This document shows positions 46,297-55,324 of a stretch of DNA of 64,000 nucleotides, piece by piece. Position numbers and translations under genes: made by a program. The first letter of the stretch is position 1. The number at the start of each line of letters is the position of its first letter. The notes below the pieces were generated by a model, which searched no databases, was not told the origin of the DNA, and saw only the letters and a list, made by a program, of their open reading frames with translations. Source of the stretch: Oceanitalea stevensii (GTDB taxonomy: Bacteria > Actinomycetota > Actinomycetes > Actinomycetales > Actinomycetaceae); NCBI RefSeq assembly GCF_014837105.1, contig NZ_JACSPO010000005.1, positions 69,232 to 133,231 on the forward strand, in the 5' to 3' direction.

Positions 46297-46730
46297 GCGC
46301 CCCCCGGACCGCCGCCCTCGCCGTCGTCGTCCTCCTGCTCACCGCCTGCGGGGGTGAGCCCTCCCCCGGCGAGACGCCCGAGGAGACGCCGTCGTCCCAC
46401 GAGCTGCCGGCGCCGACGACGCCCGCACCGAGCGGCTCCGACGTCGAGCGGACACCGCAGGTCGACGCGGCCGTCGCAGACCTCGCCGCGCACCTCGGCA
46501 TCGAGCCGGCCGAGGTCACCGTGGTGAGCCACGAGGACGTCACGTGGCCCGACGGCTCCCTCGGCTGCCCGCGGCCGGGGACGAGCTACACCCAGGCCCA
46601 GGTGCCCGGCGCCCGCCTCGTGCTCGCGGCCGGGGGCCGGGAGTTCTCCTACCACGCGGGCCGCAGCGGCGACTTCGCCCGGTGCGCGTCCCCGCGGCTG
46701 GGGACGACTCCGCCTCCCGCCGAGAGCTGA
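46293..46730 (+). CDS. Small secreted lipoprotein
   Basis: 145 aa. Signal peptide with lipobox LTAC, a Pro/Thr/Glu-rich stalk, then a compact domain (VDAAVADLAAHLGIEPAEVTVVSHED, WPDGSLGCPRPG, CASP at the end) with two cysteines that may pair. The WPDGSLGCP pattern is found in other small actinobacterial exported proteins. GTG at 46293 overlaps the preceding stop (GTGA). Confidence 0.72.
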   Translation: MSAPRTAALAVVVLLLTACGGEPSPGETPEETPSSHELPAPTTPAPSGSDVERTPQVDAAVADLAAHLGIEPAEVTVVSHEDVTWPDGSLGCPRPGTSYTQAQVPGARLVLAAGGREFSYHAGRSGDFARCASPRLGTTPPPAES

Positions 46731-46812
46731 CCTCCCCCTTTCCCACATATGCGCGATTTCTGCCGCGCCGAGTGCCGTCGAGCCGCAAGATTCGCGCATA
46801 TGAGGGGGGAGG
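46731..46812. repeat. Composite palindrome C (between lipoprotein and hppA)
   Basis: Outer arms CCTCCCCC (46731-46738) and GGGGGAGG (46805-46812) enclose inner arms CATATGCGCGA (46746-46756) and TCGCGCATATG (46792-46802) with a 35-base loop. It is similar in architecture, though not in inner sequence, to elements A and B. Confidence 0.7.
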
Positions 46813-46847
46813 GTGGGGGTCGAGGGTGGGGGTCGAGGGTGGGGGTC
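46804..46847 (+). repeat. 13-bp tandem G-run repeat with quadruplex potential
   Basis: GGGTGGGGGTCGA occurs at 46811-46823 and 46824-46836 and partially at 46837-46847, preceded by GGGGGGA. Seven runs of 3-6 G lie within 42 bases, ending at the hppA stop codon. Confidence 0.8.
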
Positions 46848-49155
46848 AGCGCGGGCTGGCCGCGGCGACCGCGGCGCGGGCCTCGTTCTCCTGGTCCACC
46901 TTCGCGGCCCGCAGGCGGGAGGCGATGACGGCGCCGAAGGCCACCGCGGCGGCCGCCGAGGCGATGCCGATGCGCAGCACGTGGTTGGCGTCGGCCGGCA
47001 CGCTCAGCTGGACCACGGCGGGCGCGATGAGGAGCGCGACGAGGTTCATCACCTTGATGAGCGGGTTGATGGCCGGGCCGGCGGTGTCCTTGAACGGGTC
47101 GCCGACGGTGTCCCCGATGACGACGGCGGCGTGCGCCTCGGAGCCCTTGCCGCCGTACCTGCCGTCCTCGACGATCTTCTTCGCGTTGTCCCACGTCCCA
47201 CCGGCGTTTGCGAGGAACACCGCCATGAGCACGCCGGCGGCGATCGACCCGCCGAGGAAGCCGGCGAGCGGCCCGACGCCCAGCCCGAAGCCCACCGCGA
47301 TCGGGGCGAAGGCCGCGAGCAGCCCGGGGGTGGCGAGCTCACGCAGGGAGTCGCGGGTGCAGATGTCGACGACGCGGCCGTACTCGGGGCGCACCTCGCC
47401 GGTCATGATGCCCGGGTTCTCCCGGAACTGGCGGCGCACCTCGAAGACGATGGCGCCGGCCGCCCGGGTCACGGCGTCGATCGCCAGGCCGGAGAAGAGG
47501 AAGACCGTGGCGGCGCCGAGGATGACGCCCACGAGGGTCACCGGCGAGATGATGTCGTAGGCGAGCATCGAGGTGACGACCCCACCGGCGACGTCCTTGC
47601 CGGAGTCGAGGATGTCCTGCAGGGACGTGGCGACGGCGTCGGCGTAGGAGCCGAAGAGCGCGGTCGCGGCGAGGACCGCGGTGGCGATCGCGATGCCCTT
47701 GGTGATGGCCTTGGTCGTGTTCCCGGCGGCGTCGAGGTCGGTGAGGATCTGGGCGCCCTCCGCGTCGACCTCCCCCGACATCTCGGCGATGCCCTGGGCG
47801 TTGTCCGACACGGGCCCGAAGGTGTCCATCGCGACGATGACGCCGACGGTGGTGAGCAGGCCGCAGCCGGCGAGCGCGACGAGGAAGAGCGAGAGCCACA
47901 CCGAGCCGCCCGCGAGGAGGAAGACCCCGCAGATCGCGGCGGCGATGATGCCGGCGGTGTAGACGGCCGACTCGAAGCCGACGCCGATGCCGGACAGCAC
48001 GACGGTCGCGGCACCGGTCTGGGAGGTGCTGGCCACGTGCAGGGTGGGCTTGGAGGTGGTACCGGTGAAGTAGCCGGTGAGCCACAGGATGATGCCGGCG
48101 AGGACGACGCCGATCGTCACGGCGGCGGCGGCGATGAGCCGCGGGTCGCCCGCGTGGTTGGCGAGCTCCTCGCTCACCCCGTTGATGGCGCCGAAGCTCG
48201 ACGGCAGGTAGAGGAAGGCCGCGAGCGCCGCGAGCAGCACCCCGGCGAGCGCGGAGATGTAGAAGCCGCGGTAGATCGTCGTCAGCGCGTCCTCGTCGCC
48301 CCGCACCCGGGTGATCGCCACGCCGAGCACGGCGACGACGGCGCCGATGGCCGCGACGATGAGCGGGAAGATGATGCCCTGCTCACCGAAGGCCGCCTTG
48401 CCGAGGATGAGGGAGGCGACGAGCGTGACGGCGTAGGACTCGAAGAGGTCGGCGGCCATGCCCGCGCAGTCACCGACGTTGTCGCCGACGTTGTCGGCGA
48501 TGGTCGCGGCGTTGCGGGGGTCGTCCTCGGGGATGCCCTGCTCGACCTTGCCGACGAGGTCCGCGCCGACGTCGGCTGCCTTGGTGAAGATGCCGCCACC
48601 CACGCGCATGAACATCGCGAGCAGGGCGGCGCCGAAGCCGAAGCCCTCGAGGACCGCCGGGGCGTCGCCCTGGAAGATGAGGACCACGCCGGCCGCGCCG
48701 AGCAGGCCGAGGCCGACGACCGACATGCCCACGACCCCGCCGGTGCGGAAGGCGATGCGGGCGCCCTCCCGGCGACCGCCGGGGTGCTGGGCCGAGGCGG
48801 CCACGCGGAGGTTGGCGCGCACCGCCAGCCACATGCCGAGGTAGCCGATCGCGGCGGAGAACCCGGCACCGAAGACGAAGGCGACGGCGCGGCCCACCTT
48901 GATCCCGCCGTCACCGGGCAGCAGGAACAGCAGGGCGAGGACGACGACGACGAAGATCGCCAGCGTCCGGAACTGCCGGTTGAGGTAGGCGCTGGCGCCC
49001 TCCTGGATCGCCTGGGCGATCTCCCGCATCCGGACCGACCCCTCGTCGGCCGCGAGCACCTGCCCGCGCAGCACGACCGCGATGAGCAGCGCGACGACCG
49101 CGACACCTGCGATGACCCCGACTATGACCAGACTTGATGCACTCAGCTCGAGCAT
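46846..49155 (-). CDS. hppA: Membrane proton-pumping pyrophosphatase
   Basis: 769 aa with about 16 membrane helices. Pyrophosphate-binding motifs include GGGIFTKAADVGADLVGKVE, DDPRNAATIADNVGDNVGDCAG and GDTVGDPFKDTAGPAINPLIK. The sequence GNTTKAITKG carries Lys where potassium-dependent enzymes have Ala, so this should be the K+-independent, H+-pumping type. It couples PPi hydrolysis to proton export. The ATG at 49155 follows GAGGAGGG. Confidence 0.96.
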   Translation of the reverse strand: MLELSASSLVIVGVIAGVAVVALLIAVVLRGQVLAADEGSVRMREIAQAIQEGASAYLNRQFRTLAIFVVVVLALLFLLPGDGGIKVGRAVAFVFGAGFSAAIGYLGMWLAVRANLRVAASAQHPGGRREGARIAFRTGGVVGMSVVGLGLLGAAGVVLIFQGDAPAVLEGFGFGAALLAMFMRVGGGIFTKAADVGADLVGKVEQGIPEDDPRNAATIADNVGDNVGDCAGMAADLFESYAVTLVASLILGKAAFGEQGIIFPLIVAAIGAVVAVLGVAITRVRGDEDALTTIYRGFYISALAGVLLAALAAFLYLPSSFGAINGVSEELANHAGDPRLIAAAAVTIGVVLAGIILWLTGYFTGTTSKPTLHVASTSQTGAATVVLSGIGVGFESAVYTAGIIAAAICGVFLLAGGSVWLSLFLVALAGCGLLTTVGVIVAMDTFGPVSDNAQGIAEMSGEVDAEGAQILTDLDAAGNTTKAITKGIAIATAVLAATALFGSYADAVATSLQDILDSGKDVAGGVVTSMLAYDIISPVTLVGVILGAATVFLFSGLAIDAVTRAAGAIVFEVRRQFRENPGIMTGEVRPEYGRVVDICTRDSLRELATPGLLAAFAPIAVGFGLGVGPLAGFLGGSIAAGVLMAVFLANAGGTWDNAKKIVEDGRYGGKGSEAHAAVVIGDTVGDPFKDTAGPAINPLIKVMNLVALLIAPAVVQLSVPADANHVLRIGIASAAAAVAFGAVIASRLRAAKVDQENEARAAVAAASPR

Positions 49156-49384
49156 CCGCCCTCCTCGGCAGTGCCCACCGACGCTCACAGCAGTGTCAGC
49201 GCTCGGCGGCGTTCGTGCGGCGCAACCGCCGCGCATTGACGTGCCGGAGTCTACGCACGTCGACGGCTCCTGCCGAGCACTTCAGGTGGAGACGACGCGA
49301 GAATCGCGCTGTCGGACGACCCCACTCGTCCCTCCGTCCAGTCCTCGTGCCGCCCCGCGGCGCCCGCGGGGCGATGATGGCGGG

Positions 49385-51796
49385 GTGACCGAGCTTCTCC
49401 CCCTCCTCCACCAGCTCGGCGAGGGCGACGACCGGCTCCTCCACGTCGAGCGGATCCCCGCACGCCCGGGGCGCACGGGGGACTGGCCGGCGTGGGCGGA
49501 CCCCGACCTCGTCGCGGGCTACCGGCGGCTGGGTGTCGAGGCGCCCTGGGAGCACCAGGTGGAGGCTGCCGAGTCCGTGTGGTCGGGGCGGCACACCGTC
49601 ATCGCCACGGCCACCGGCTCGGGGAAGTCGCTGGCGGCGTGGCTGCCCGCGATCAGTGCCGTGCGGGAGGGCGCCGAGGCGGCCGCCGGCCCGGGCTCGG
49701 GCCGGATCACCGGATACGCCCGCCGGCCCACGACGCTCTACCTCTCACCGACGAAGGCCCTTGCCGCCGACCAGCTCGCCGGGCTCGAGCGGCTCCTCGA
49801 CGCGGCGGCGCTGCGGGGCGTGCGGGCCACGACCTGCGACGGCGACACCCCGCTCGCCGAGCGGGACTGGGCCCGCGACCACGCCGACATCGTGCTGAGC
49901 AACCCGGACTTCCTCCACTTCTCCATGCTGCCCCGCCACCGGCGCTGGCAGCGGCTCCTGCGCGGGCTGCGCTTCGTCGTCGTCGACGAGTGCCACGCCT
50001 ACCGCGGGGTCCTGGGCGCGCACGTGGCCCTGGTGCTGCGCCGGCTGCTGCGCGTGGCGGAGCACTACGGCGCGCGCCCGACGGTGGTCCTCGCCTCCGC
50101 GACGACCGGTGACCCGGCCGCGACCGGCGCCCGCCTCATCGGGGTCGACCCCGCCGAGGTGCACGCGGTCGTCGAGGACACGGCGCCCAGCGGGACCCGC
50201 ACGATCGTCCTGTGGCAGCCGGGCTTCACCCGGGAGGGGCGCCAGTGGCCCGCGGAGGGCGTGGTGCTGCCGGAGGAGCAGGGCGAGCTCGACGCCGCCG
50301 GGCCCCGGCGCAGCGCGTCCAGCGAGGCGTCCGCGCTCGTCGCCCGCCTCGTGCGGGCCGGCGCGCGCACGCTCGCCTTCGTCCGCTCCCGCTACGGGGC
50401 CGAGGCGGTGGCCGAGCAGATCCAGCACCAGCTCGCCGGCACCGGCCTGTCGGACCGCGTGGCCGCCTACCGCGGCGGCTACCTCCCCGAGGAGCGCCGC
50501 GCCCTGGAGCGGGCCCTGCGGGAGGGGGACCTGCTCGCGCTCGCGACGACGAACGCGCTGGAGCTGGGGGTGGACGTCTCCGGGCTGGACGCCGTCGTCA
50601 TGACCGGCTGGCCGGGCACGCGCGTGTCGATGTGGCAGCAGGCCGGCCGTTCCGGCCGGGCCGGGCGCGACGGCCTGGCGGTGCTGGTCGCCTCGGAGGA
50701 CCCGCTGGACGCCTACCTCGTCCACCACCCCGACGCGGTCTTCGGTCAGGCGGTGGAGGTGACGACCTTCGACCCCGCCAACCCCTACGTCCTCGCCCCG
50801 CACCTGTGCGCCGCGGCCGCGGAGGTCCCGCTCACCGAGGCCGACCTGCCGCGCTTCGGGCTGCCCGACGACTCCCTGCTCCAGCTGCTCACCGCGCAGG
50901 AGTTCCTGCGCCGCCGCCCGAACGGCTGGTTCTGGAACTTCTCCCGGCCCGAGCAGCCCTCCTCCCTCACCGACCTGCGCGGTGGTCACGGCCAGCCGGT
51001 GCAGGTCGTCGAGGCCGGCACGGGCCGTGTGCTCGGCACGGTCGACGGCGCGCGCGCCGACGGCACGGTCCACCCGGGCGCCGTCTACGTCCACCAGGGC
51101 CGCACCTTCGTCGTCGACCAGCTCGCCGACGACGTCGCCCTCGTCCACGCCGAGCCCGAGGTGTCCTACCGGACCAAGGCGCGCAGCGCGACGACCGTGC
51201 GGATCATCGAGGAGCAGGAGCACGCCGAGTGGTCCCACCCCGGCGGCGCCACCGTGCGGTGGTCGCGCGGCGCGGTGGAGGTGACCTCCCAGGTGACCGG
51301 CTTCGACCGGCGCCGGCTGCCCGGACTGGAGATCGTCGGCAGCTACCCGCTGGAGCTGCCCGAACGCGTCCTGCGCACGAGCGCGGTGTGGTGGTCGGTG
51401 AGCGCGGAGGCCCTGGCGGAGGTCGGCGTGAGCGCCGACGTGCTGCCCGGCGCGCTCCACGCCGCCGAGCACGCGTCCATCGGGCTGCTGCCGATCGTCG
51501 CCACCTGCGACCGCTGGGACCTCGGCGGGTTGTCGACCGCCGTCCACCAGGACACGCTCGTGCCCACGGTCTTCGTCCACGACGCCTACCCCGGCGGTGC
51601 GGGCTTCGCCGAGCGCGGCTTCCGGGCTGCCCGGGAGTGGCTCACGGCCACTCTCGGCGCGGTGGCCGGCTGTGGCTGCGCCGACGGCTGCCCGAGCTGC
51701 GTGCAGTCGCCCAAGTGCGGCAACGGCAACTCCCCCCTCGACAAGGCCGCGGCGGTGCGCGTGCTGCGCTTCCTCGTCGCCGCCTGCCCCGCGTAG
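49385..51796 (+). CDS. Superfamily 2 DEAD/DEAH helicase with C-terminal zinc-binding DUF1998-like region
   Basis: 803 aa. Motif I ATATGSGKS, motif II VVVDECHAYRG (DECH), motif III ASATT, motif VI QQAGRSGRAGR. The C-terminus has GCGCADGCPSCVQSPKCGN, the four-cysteine site of MrfA/YprA-type DNA-repair helicases. In mycobacteria this helicase lies beside a Tad-like pilus locus, as here. GTG at 49385 lies 6 bases after GATGAT, perhaps a weak leaderless -10. The 3' end is overlapped on the other strand by a TadE-like gene. Confidence 0.92.
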   Translation: MTELLPLLHQLGEGDDRLLHVERIPARPGRTGDWPAWADPDLVAGYRRLGVEAPWEHQVEAAESVWSGRHTVIATATGSGKSLAAWLPAISAVREGAEAAAGPGSGRITGYARRPTTLYLSPTKALAADQLAGLERLLDAAALRGVRATTCDGDTPLAERDWARDHADIVLSNPDFLHFSMLPRHRRWQRLLRGLRFVVVDECHAYRGVLGAHVALVLRRLLRVAEHYGARPTVVLASATTGDPAATGARLIGVDPAEVHAVVEDTAPSGTRTIVLWQPGFTREGRQWPAEGVVLPEEQGELDAAGPRRSASSEASALVARLVRAGARTLAFVRSRYGAEAVAEQIQHQLAGTGLSDRVAAYRGGYLPEERRALERALREGDLLALATTNALELGVDVSGLDAVVMTGWPGTRVSMWQQAGRSGRAGRDGLAVLVASEDPLDAYLVHHPDAVFGQAVEVTTFDPANPYVLAPHLCAAAAEVPLTEADLPRFGLPDDSLLQLLTAQEFLRRRPNGWFWNFSRPEQPSSLTDLRGGHGQPVQVVEAGTGRVLGTVDGARADGTVHPGAVYVHQGRTFVVDQLADDVALVHAEPEVSYRTKARSATTVRIIEEQEHAEWSHPGGATVRWSRGAVEVTSQVTGFDRRRLPGLEIVGSYPLELPERVLRTSAVWWSVSAEALAEVGVSADVLPGALHAAEHASIGLLPIVATCDRWDLGGLSTAVHQDTLVPTVFVHDAYPGGAGFAERGFRAAREWLTATLGAVAGCGCADGCPSCVQSPKCGNGNSPLDKAAAVRVLRFLVAACPA

Positions 51797-52193
51797 CCCG
51801 GTCGGCCGACGTGCCGCTGCGCTGCGCCGGGCCGGCACGCGCGCCCGCGCGCGCCACGAGCCCCGGCCCGACCTCGCGGGCGACCTCGACCGTCACCTCC
51901 TCGCCCTGGACGGCGCAGCCGGTGAGGGCGGTCCCGTGCGCGGACGCCACCTGTGCCGCCACGGTGCAGGCACCGGTCGCTGCGCCGGGCGAGTGCAGGC
52001 GCTCCGCCGCGGCCAGGGCCGCGAGGTCGGCGGCGGCCTGAGCCGAACCGCGTCCCGCCACCACCTGCCCGAGCGTCGCGACGGCGACGAGGAGGACGAG
52101 CGCGACGGCGACCACCCCGATCCCCAGGACGGTCCCCGAGCCACGCTCCCCCGGCCTCGCGGGCGGCGGGACGCCTCGGGAGGTGGTCCTCAC
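51642..52193 (-). CDS. TadE-like pseudopilin (Rv3654c type) reading through into the helicase antisense strand
   Basis: 183 aa. GERGSGTVLGIGVVAVALVLLV is the class III signal/membrane segment of TadE-like proteins, followed by GSAQAAADLAALAAAERL. Related proteins are about 85-130 residues and end near VARAGARAGP. Here no stop follows; the frame runs 155 bases antisense into the helicase 3' end, adding an Arg/Ser-rich tail of about 50 residues. GTG 52193 overlaps the upstream gene (GTGA). Confidence 0.75.
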   Translation of the reverse strand: MRTTSRGVPPPARPGERGSGTVLGIGVVAVALVLLVAVATLGQVVAGRGSAQAAADLAALAAAERLHSPGAATGACTVAAQVASAHGTALTGCAVQGEEVTVEVAREVGPGLVARAGARAGPAQRSGTSADRATRGRRRRGSAARAPPRPCRGGSCRCRTWATARSSGSRRRSHSRPPRREWP

Positions 52194-52567
52194 GGCCCCG
52201 GCTCCACCCACGCCCGGGCGCTGGCCCGGGCCTCGAGCGTGCCGGCGCCCAGCACCCCGGAGGCCACCGGACGCGAGACGACGACCTCCACCCACGACCC
52301 GTCGGTGTCGACGCTCACCTCGGCGTCCGCGCCGGCGAGCTCACGGGCGACGGACGTGACGACCGCCGCCGGCTCGCCGATCGCCGCCGCCCGGGCCGCG
52401 GCGCGTGCCGCGTCGGCGCAGCGCACCTGCCCGAGCACGGCCGCCCCCAGGGTGCAGCACACGAGCAGGACCATGACGACGGCAGGCAGGACGAGCGCCA
52501 GCTCGGCCGTCACCGCACCCTGCTCGTCCCGGGGGCGCGGGCGGCGCCGTCCTGCCCTGCCGTCCAC
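52190..52567 (-). CDS. TadE-family pilus assembly protein
   Basis: 125 aa. DEQGAVTAELALVLPAVVMVLLVCC is the TadE signature (glutamate in the membrane helix start); AARAAARAAAIGEPAA and a periplasmic domain follow. GTG 52567 is preceded by AGGTGGGA and lies 1 base after the DUF4244 stop. Minor pseudopilin of the Flp/Tad machinery. Confidence 0.85.
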   Translation of the reverse strand: MDGRAGRRRPRPRDEQGAVTAELALVLPAVVMVLLVCCTLGAAVLGQVRCADAARAAARAAAIGEPAAVVTSVARELAGADAEVSVDTDGSWVEVVVSRPVASGVLGAGTLEARASARAWVEPGP

Positions 52568-52568
52568 G

Positions 52569-52778
52569 TCATCCCACCTGGAGGGCCTGGCGGATGATGC
52601 CGAGGAGGAAGCCCCGCACCTCGGCACTGCGCAGGATGACGAGGAGCAGCCCGGCGAAGCCCGCGGCGGCGAGGGTGGCGATGGCGTACTCGGCCGTGGC
52701 CATGCCGGCCTCGGCGGTGCGCCGCAGCGTCCGCAGGCGGGCCTGCAGAGACGCTCGTGCAGTTCGTGCCCAACGCAT
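52569..52778 (-). CDS. Flp-type pilin-like DUF4244 protein
   Basis: 69 aa. A basic leader (RARLRTLRRT) precedes EAGMATAEYAIATLAAAGFAG, resembling the Glu-containing processing site and hydrophobic helix of Flp pilins; the C-terminus is a second hydrophobic stretch. Probably the major pilus subunit. ATG at 52778 with AAAGGACC. The 127 bases upstream (52779-52905) probably hold a promoter for the pilin, TadE and TadE-like genes. Confidence 0.82.
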   Translation of the reverse strand: MRWARTARASLQARLRTLRRTAEAGMATAEYAIATLAAAGFAGLLLVILRSAEVRGFLLGIIRQALQVG

Positions 52779-52905
52779 GATGGTGGTCCTTTCGTCGGTC
52801 CGGCTGCGAGTCAGCCGGTCCGCCCACTGTGGGTCCCCGCCCCCACGTCCTGCCGGGGCCGATGCCGCTTCTGTGCACGGCGCCCCCGCGAGCAGGGCCT
52901 GGGGC

Positions 52906-53454
52906 TCAGCCCCCGAGCAGCGAGCCGACCCCCGAGAGGAGCACCGGCGCCATCGCGAGGAGGACGAAGGCCGGCAGGAAGCACAGACCAAGTGGCAGGA
53001 CGAGTCGCGCGCCCAGGCGGGCCGCAGCCTCCTGGGCTTCCTGGCGTCGGCGGGAGCGGATCGAGGCGGCCGCCTGCCGCACGAGCGGGCACGGGTCCAC
53101 GCCGTCGGTCCAGCCCGGCTCCAGGGCCGCCGCAAGGGGCCGGAGCACCGGCGGGCAGCGTCCCCAGGCCTCCTCCCACGTGGCTCCCAGGCGCAGCGAC
53201 GTGGCGGCGGACCGCAGGGGGTCGGCCACGGGGTCGGGGGTCGTGGCCGCGGCGAGGGCGGCGAGCGCCCCGGGCACCGACGCGCCCGAGGCGAGGGCGA
53301 CGTCGAGGAGGTCGAGGAGGACCGCGGTGTCGGTCCCGAGGGGCGGCCGCGCCGTCCGCCGTCCTCCCCGCCGCGCGCGGGGGGCACCGGGCCGCGCGAG
53401 CAGCCAGGGCAGCGCGGCAAGGGCGACCGCGAGCGCCAGCAGCGCGCCGCTCAC
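52906..53454 (-). CDS. tadC: Type II secretion F-domain membrane protein, TadC-like
   Basis: 182 aa. Core LLDLLDVALASGASVPGALAALA is the T2SSF helix region; two hydrophobic segments at the C-terminus (LVLPLGLCFLPAFVLLAM). Inner-membrane platform partner of TadA/TadB. GTG at 53454 overlaps the tadB stop (GTGA). Confidence 0.83.
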   Translation of the reverse strand: MSGALLALAVALAALPWLLARPGAPRARRGGRRTARPPLGTDTAVLLDLLDVALASGASVPGALAALAAATTPDPVADPLRSAATSLRLGATWEEAWGRCPPVLRPLAAALEPGWTDGVDPCPLVRQAAASIRSRRRQEAQEAAARLGARLVLPLGLCFLPAFVLLAMAPVLLSGVGSLLGG

Positions 53455-54176
53455 CGCCGGGCCGCCGCCCGCGAGCGCCGCCGTCCCACGTGGCCCGGTG
53501 CCTCCGCGGCGGCGACGAGTGCGGCCGTCCACCGCCGCCCCGCGACGAGCAGGAGCAGCCCGGTGAGCACGCTGGCCGTCCCCCAGCCGCCGTCGGTCGC
53601 CGAGCCGAGCGGGTCGGCACCGAGGCCGGCGCCGAGCAGCAGCCCGAGGAGCGGCAGTCCGGCGAGGATCCGCGCGGTGGAGCGGGGCCCGGCGAGCGCC
53701 ACCCGGCGGGCGTCACGCGCCTGCTCCGCCTCGGTCACGGTCACGGCGCAACGGTCGAGCACCTCGGCCAGCGGCGAGCCGAGGGTGTGCGTGAGCCGGC
53801 TGGCGGCGACCACGGTGCGGACCGCGGCGGCAGCTCCCGGATCGGCGGCGCAGCGGGCGACGAGACGGCTCAGCGCCGGCGGGACGCCGTCGTCCCCGCC
53901 AGGACCTGCGCCGTCCCCGTCCTGCCCCTCGGCCGGACCGAGCAGCCGGCCCACCGTCGCCGCCCAGGCGGCCTCGGGCGTCGCGCCGGTCCGCAGCCGG
54001 CTCGCCACCTCGGTGACGACGACGGCGAGGTCCAGCCTCCTCGTACGCCGCCGTCCACGCGGCGGCCACCACCGGCGGGACCACCCCACCCGCGGCCCGT
54101 CCCGCGTCGAGGGCACCGGACGCCCCGGCGCCCACGCGACCGCCGCGAGCACGGCGAGGAGCACGAGGAGCGTCAT
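53451..54176 (-). CDS. tadB: Type II secretion F-domain membrane protein, TadB-like
   Basis: 241 aa. N-terminal membrane helix, then DLAVVVTEVASRLRTGATPEAAW (T2SSF core) and two C-terminal hydrophobic helices (LAGLPLLGLLLGAGL, ASVLTGLLLLVAG). ATG at 54176 overlaps tadA (ATGA). Confidence 0.83.
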   Translation of the reverse strand: MTLLVLLAVLAAVAWAPGRPVPSTRDGPRVGWSRRWWPPRGRRRTRRLDLAVVVTEVASRLRTGATPEAAWAATVGRLLGPAEGQDGDGAGPGGDDGVPPALSRLVARCAADPGAAAAVRTVVAASRLTHTLGSPLAEVLDRCAVTVTEAEQARDARRVALAGPRSTARILAGLPLLGLLLGAGLGADPLGSATDGGWGTASVLTGLLLLVAGRRWTAALVAAAEAPGHVGRRRSRAAARR

Positions 54177-55324
54177 GCCCGCTCCCTCCGGTCGAGGCGG
54201 TCGGCGAGGGCCGGCCACGCGGGCCCCTCCCGCACCTCCCCGCGGGCCGTGACCCGCAGCGCGGTGTCGCACACGAGCTCGGGGCCCCGACGCGCGAGCA
54301 CGCCGACCTCCGTCAGCCGCCGCCCGCCCTCGGTCCGGCTCACGTGGAGGACGGCGTCCAGCGCACTCACCGCCTGGACGGCGACGGCGTGCTCCCCGAG
54401 CCCGGCGAGGGACCCGAGGGCGATGAGCCGGGCGGGCACGTCCGCCGGGGCGTTGGCGTGGACGGTGGCCCAGCCGCCGTCGTGCCCGGTGTTGAGGGCG
54501 CCGAGAACCTCCCGCACCTCCGCGCCGCGGCACTCGCCGAGGACGAGGCGGTCGGGCCGCATCCGCATCGCCGCGCGGACGAGCTCGGCCATCTCCACGC
54601 CGCCGGCCCGCTGGACGTTGGCCCGGCGCACCTGGAGGTGGACGACGTGGGGGTGGTCGGGCCGCAGCTCGACGGCCTCCTCGATGCAGACGATCCGCTC
54701 GTGGGGTCCCACGGTGGACAGCAGCGCGGCGAGGAGCGTCGTCTTGCCCGCCCCGGCGGCGCCGCTGACGAGGACGTTGGCGCGCGTGGCGACCAGCCCC
54801 CGCAGGACGTCGGCGAGCGGCGGCGCGACGGTGCCCCCGGCGACGAGCTCCTCGACCGTCAGCGCCCGCCCGCGCTGGGTGCGCAGGCTGATGAGCGTGC
54901 CGTCGGCCGACACCGGCGGCAGCACCGCGTGGAGGCGGGTGCCGTCAGGCAGCGCGCCGTCGACGACCGGGCACGCCTCGTCGAGCCGCTGGCCGCACGC
55001 CGCCGCCAGCCGGGTGGCCAGTGCCCGGACCGCCGCCTCCCCGCCGAGCCTCATCGGGACGGGCACCAGCCCGCGGCCGCGGTCGGCCCACACGCCCTGC
55101 GGCCCGTTGACGAGGACGTCGGTGACGAGCGGGTCCTCGAGGAGGTCCTGCAGCTCGCCGGCCCCCACCAGGGCGGCGCGGGCGCGCGAGTCGAGCTCGA
55201 GCAGCGCCCGCCAGCCCTGCGCCGCCTGGCCCGCCGCGCCGACGACGGCGGAGCTCACCGCCGCGCCGTCGGCCTCTCCCCCGCCGCGGGCCACGGCCGC
55301 GCGGACGTCGGCCACCGTGGTCAC
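54173..55324 (-). CDS. tadA: Pilus/secretion ATPase TadA (CpaF)
   Basis: 383 aa. VTDVLVNGPQGVWADRGRGL is the N-terminal CpaF signature; Walker A SGAAGAGKTT, Asp box IVCIEEAVEL, Walker B RLVLGECRGAE and GHDGGWATVHA follow. This hexameric ATPase powers Flp pilus assembly. GTG 55324 overlaps the CpaE-like gene (GTGA). Confidence 0.93.
   Translation of the reverse strand: MTTVADVRAAVARGGGEADGAAVSSAVVGAAGQAAQGWRALLELDSRARAALVGAGELQDLLEDPLVTDVLVNGPQGVWADRGRGLVPVPMRLGGEAAVRALATRLAAACGQRLDEACPVVDGALPDGTRLHAVLPPVSADGTLISLRTQRGRALTVEELVAGGTVAPPLADVLRGLVATRANVLVSGAAGAGKTTLLAALLSTVGPHERIVCIEEAVELRPDHPHVVHLQVRRANVQRAGGVEMAELVRAAMRMRPDRLVLGECRGAEVREVLGALNTGHDGGWATVHANAPADVPARLIALGSLAGLGEHAVAVQAVSALDAVLHVSRTEGGRRLTEVGVLARRGPELVCDTALRVTARGEVREGPAWPALADRLDRRERA

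Noticed and set aside
46813..49137. Plus-strand long frame opposite hppA
   Set aside because: Acidic low-complexity antisense translation; hppA is unambiguous.
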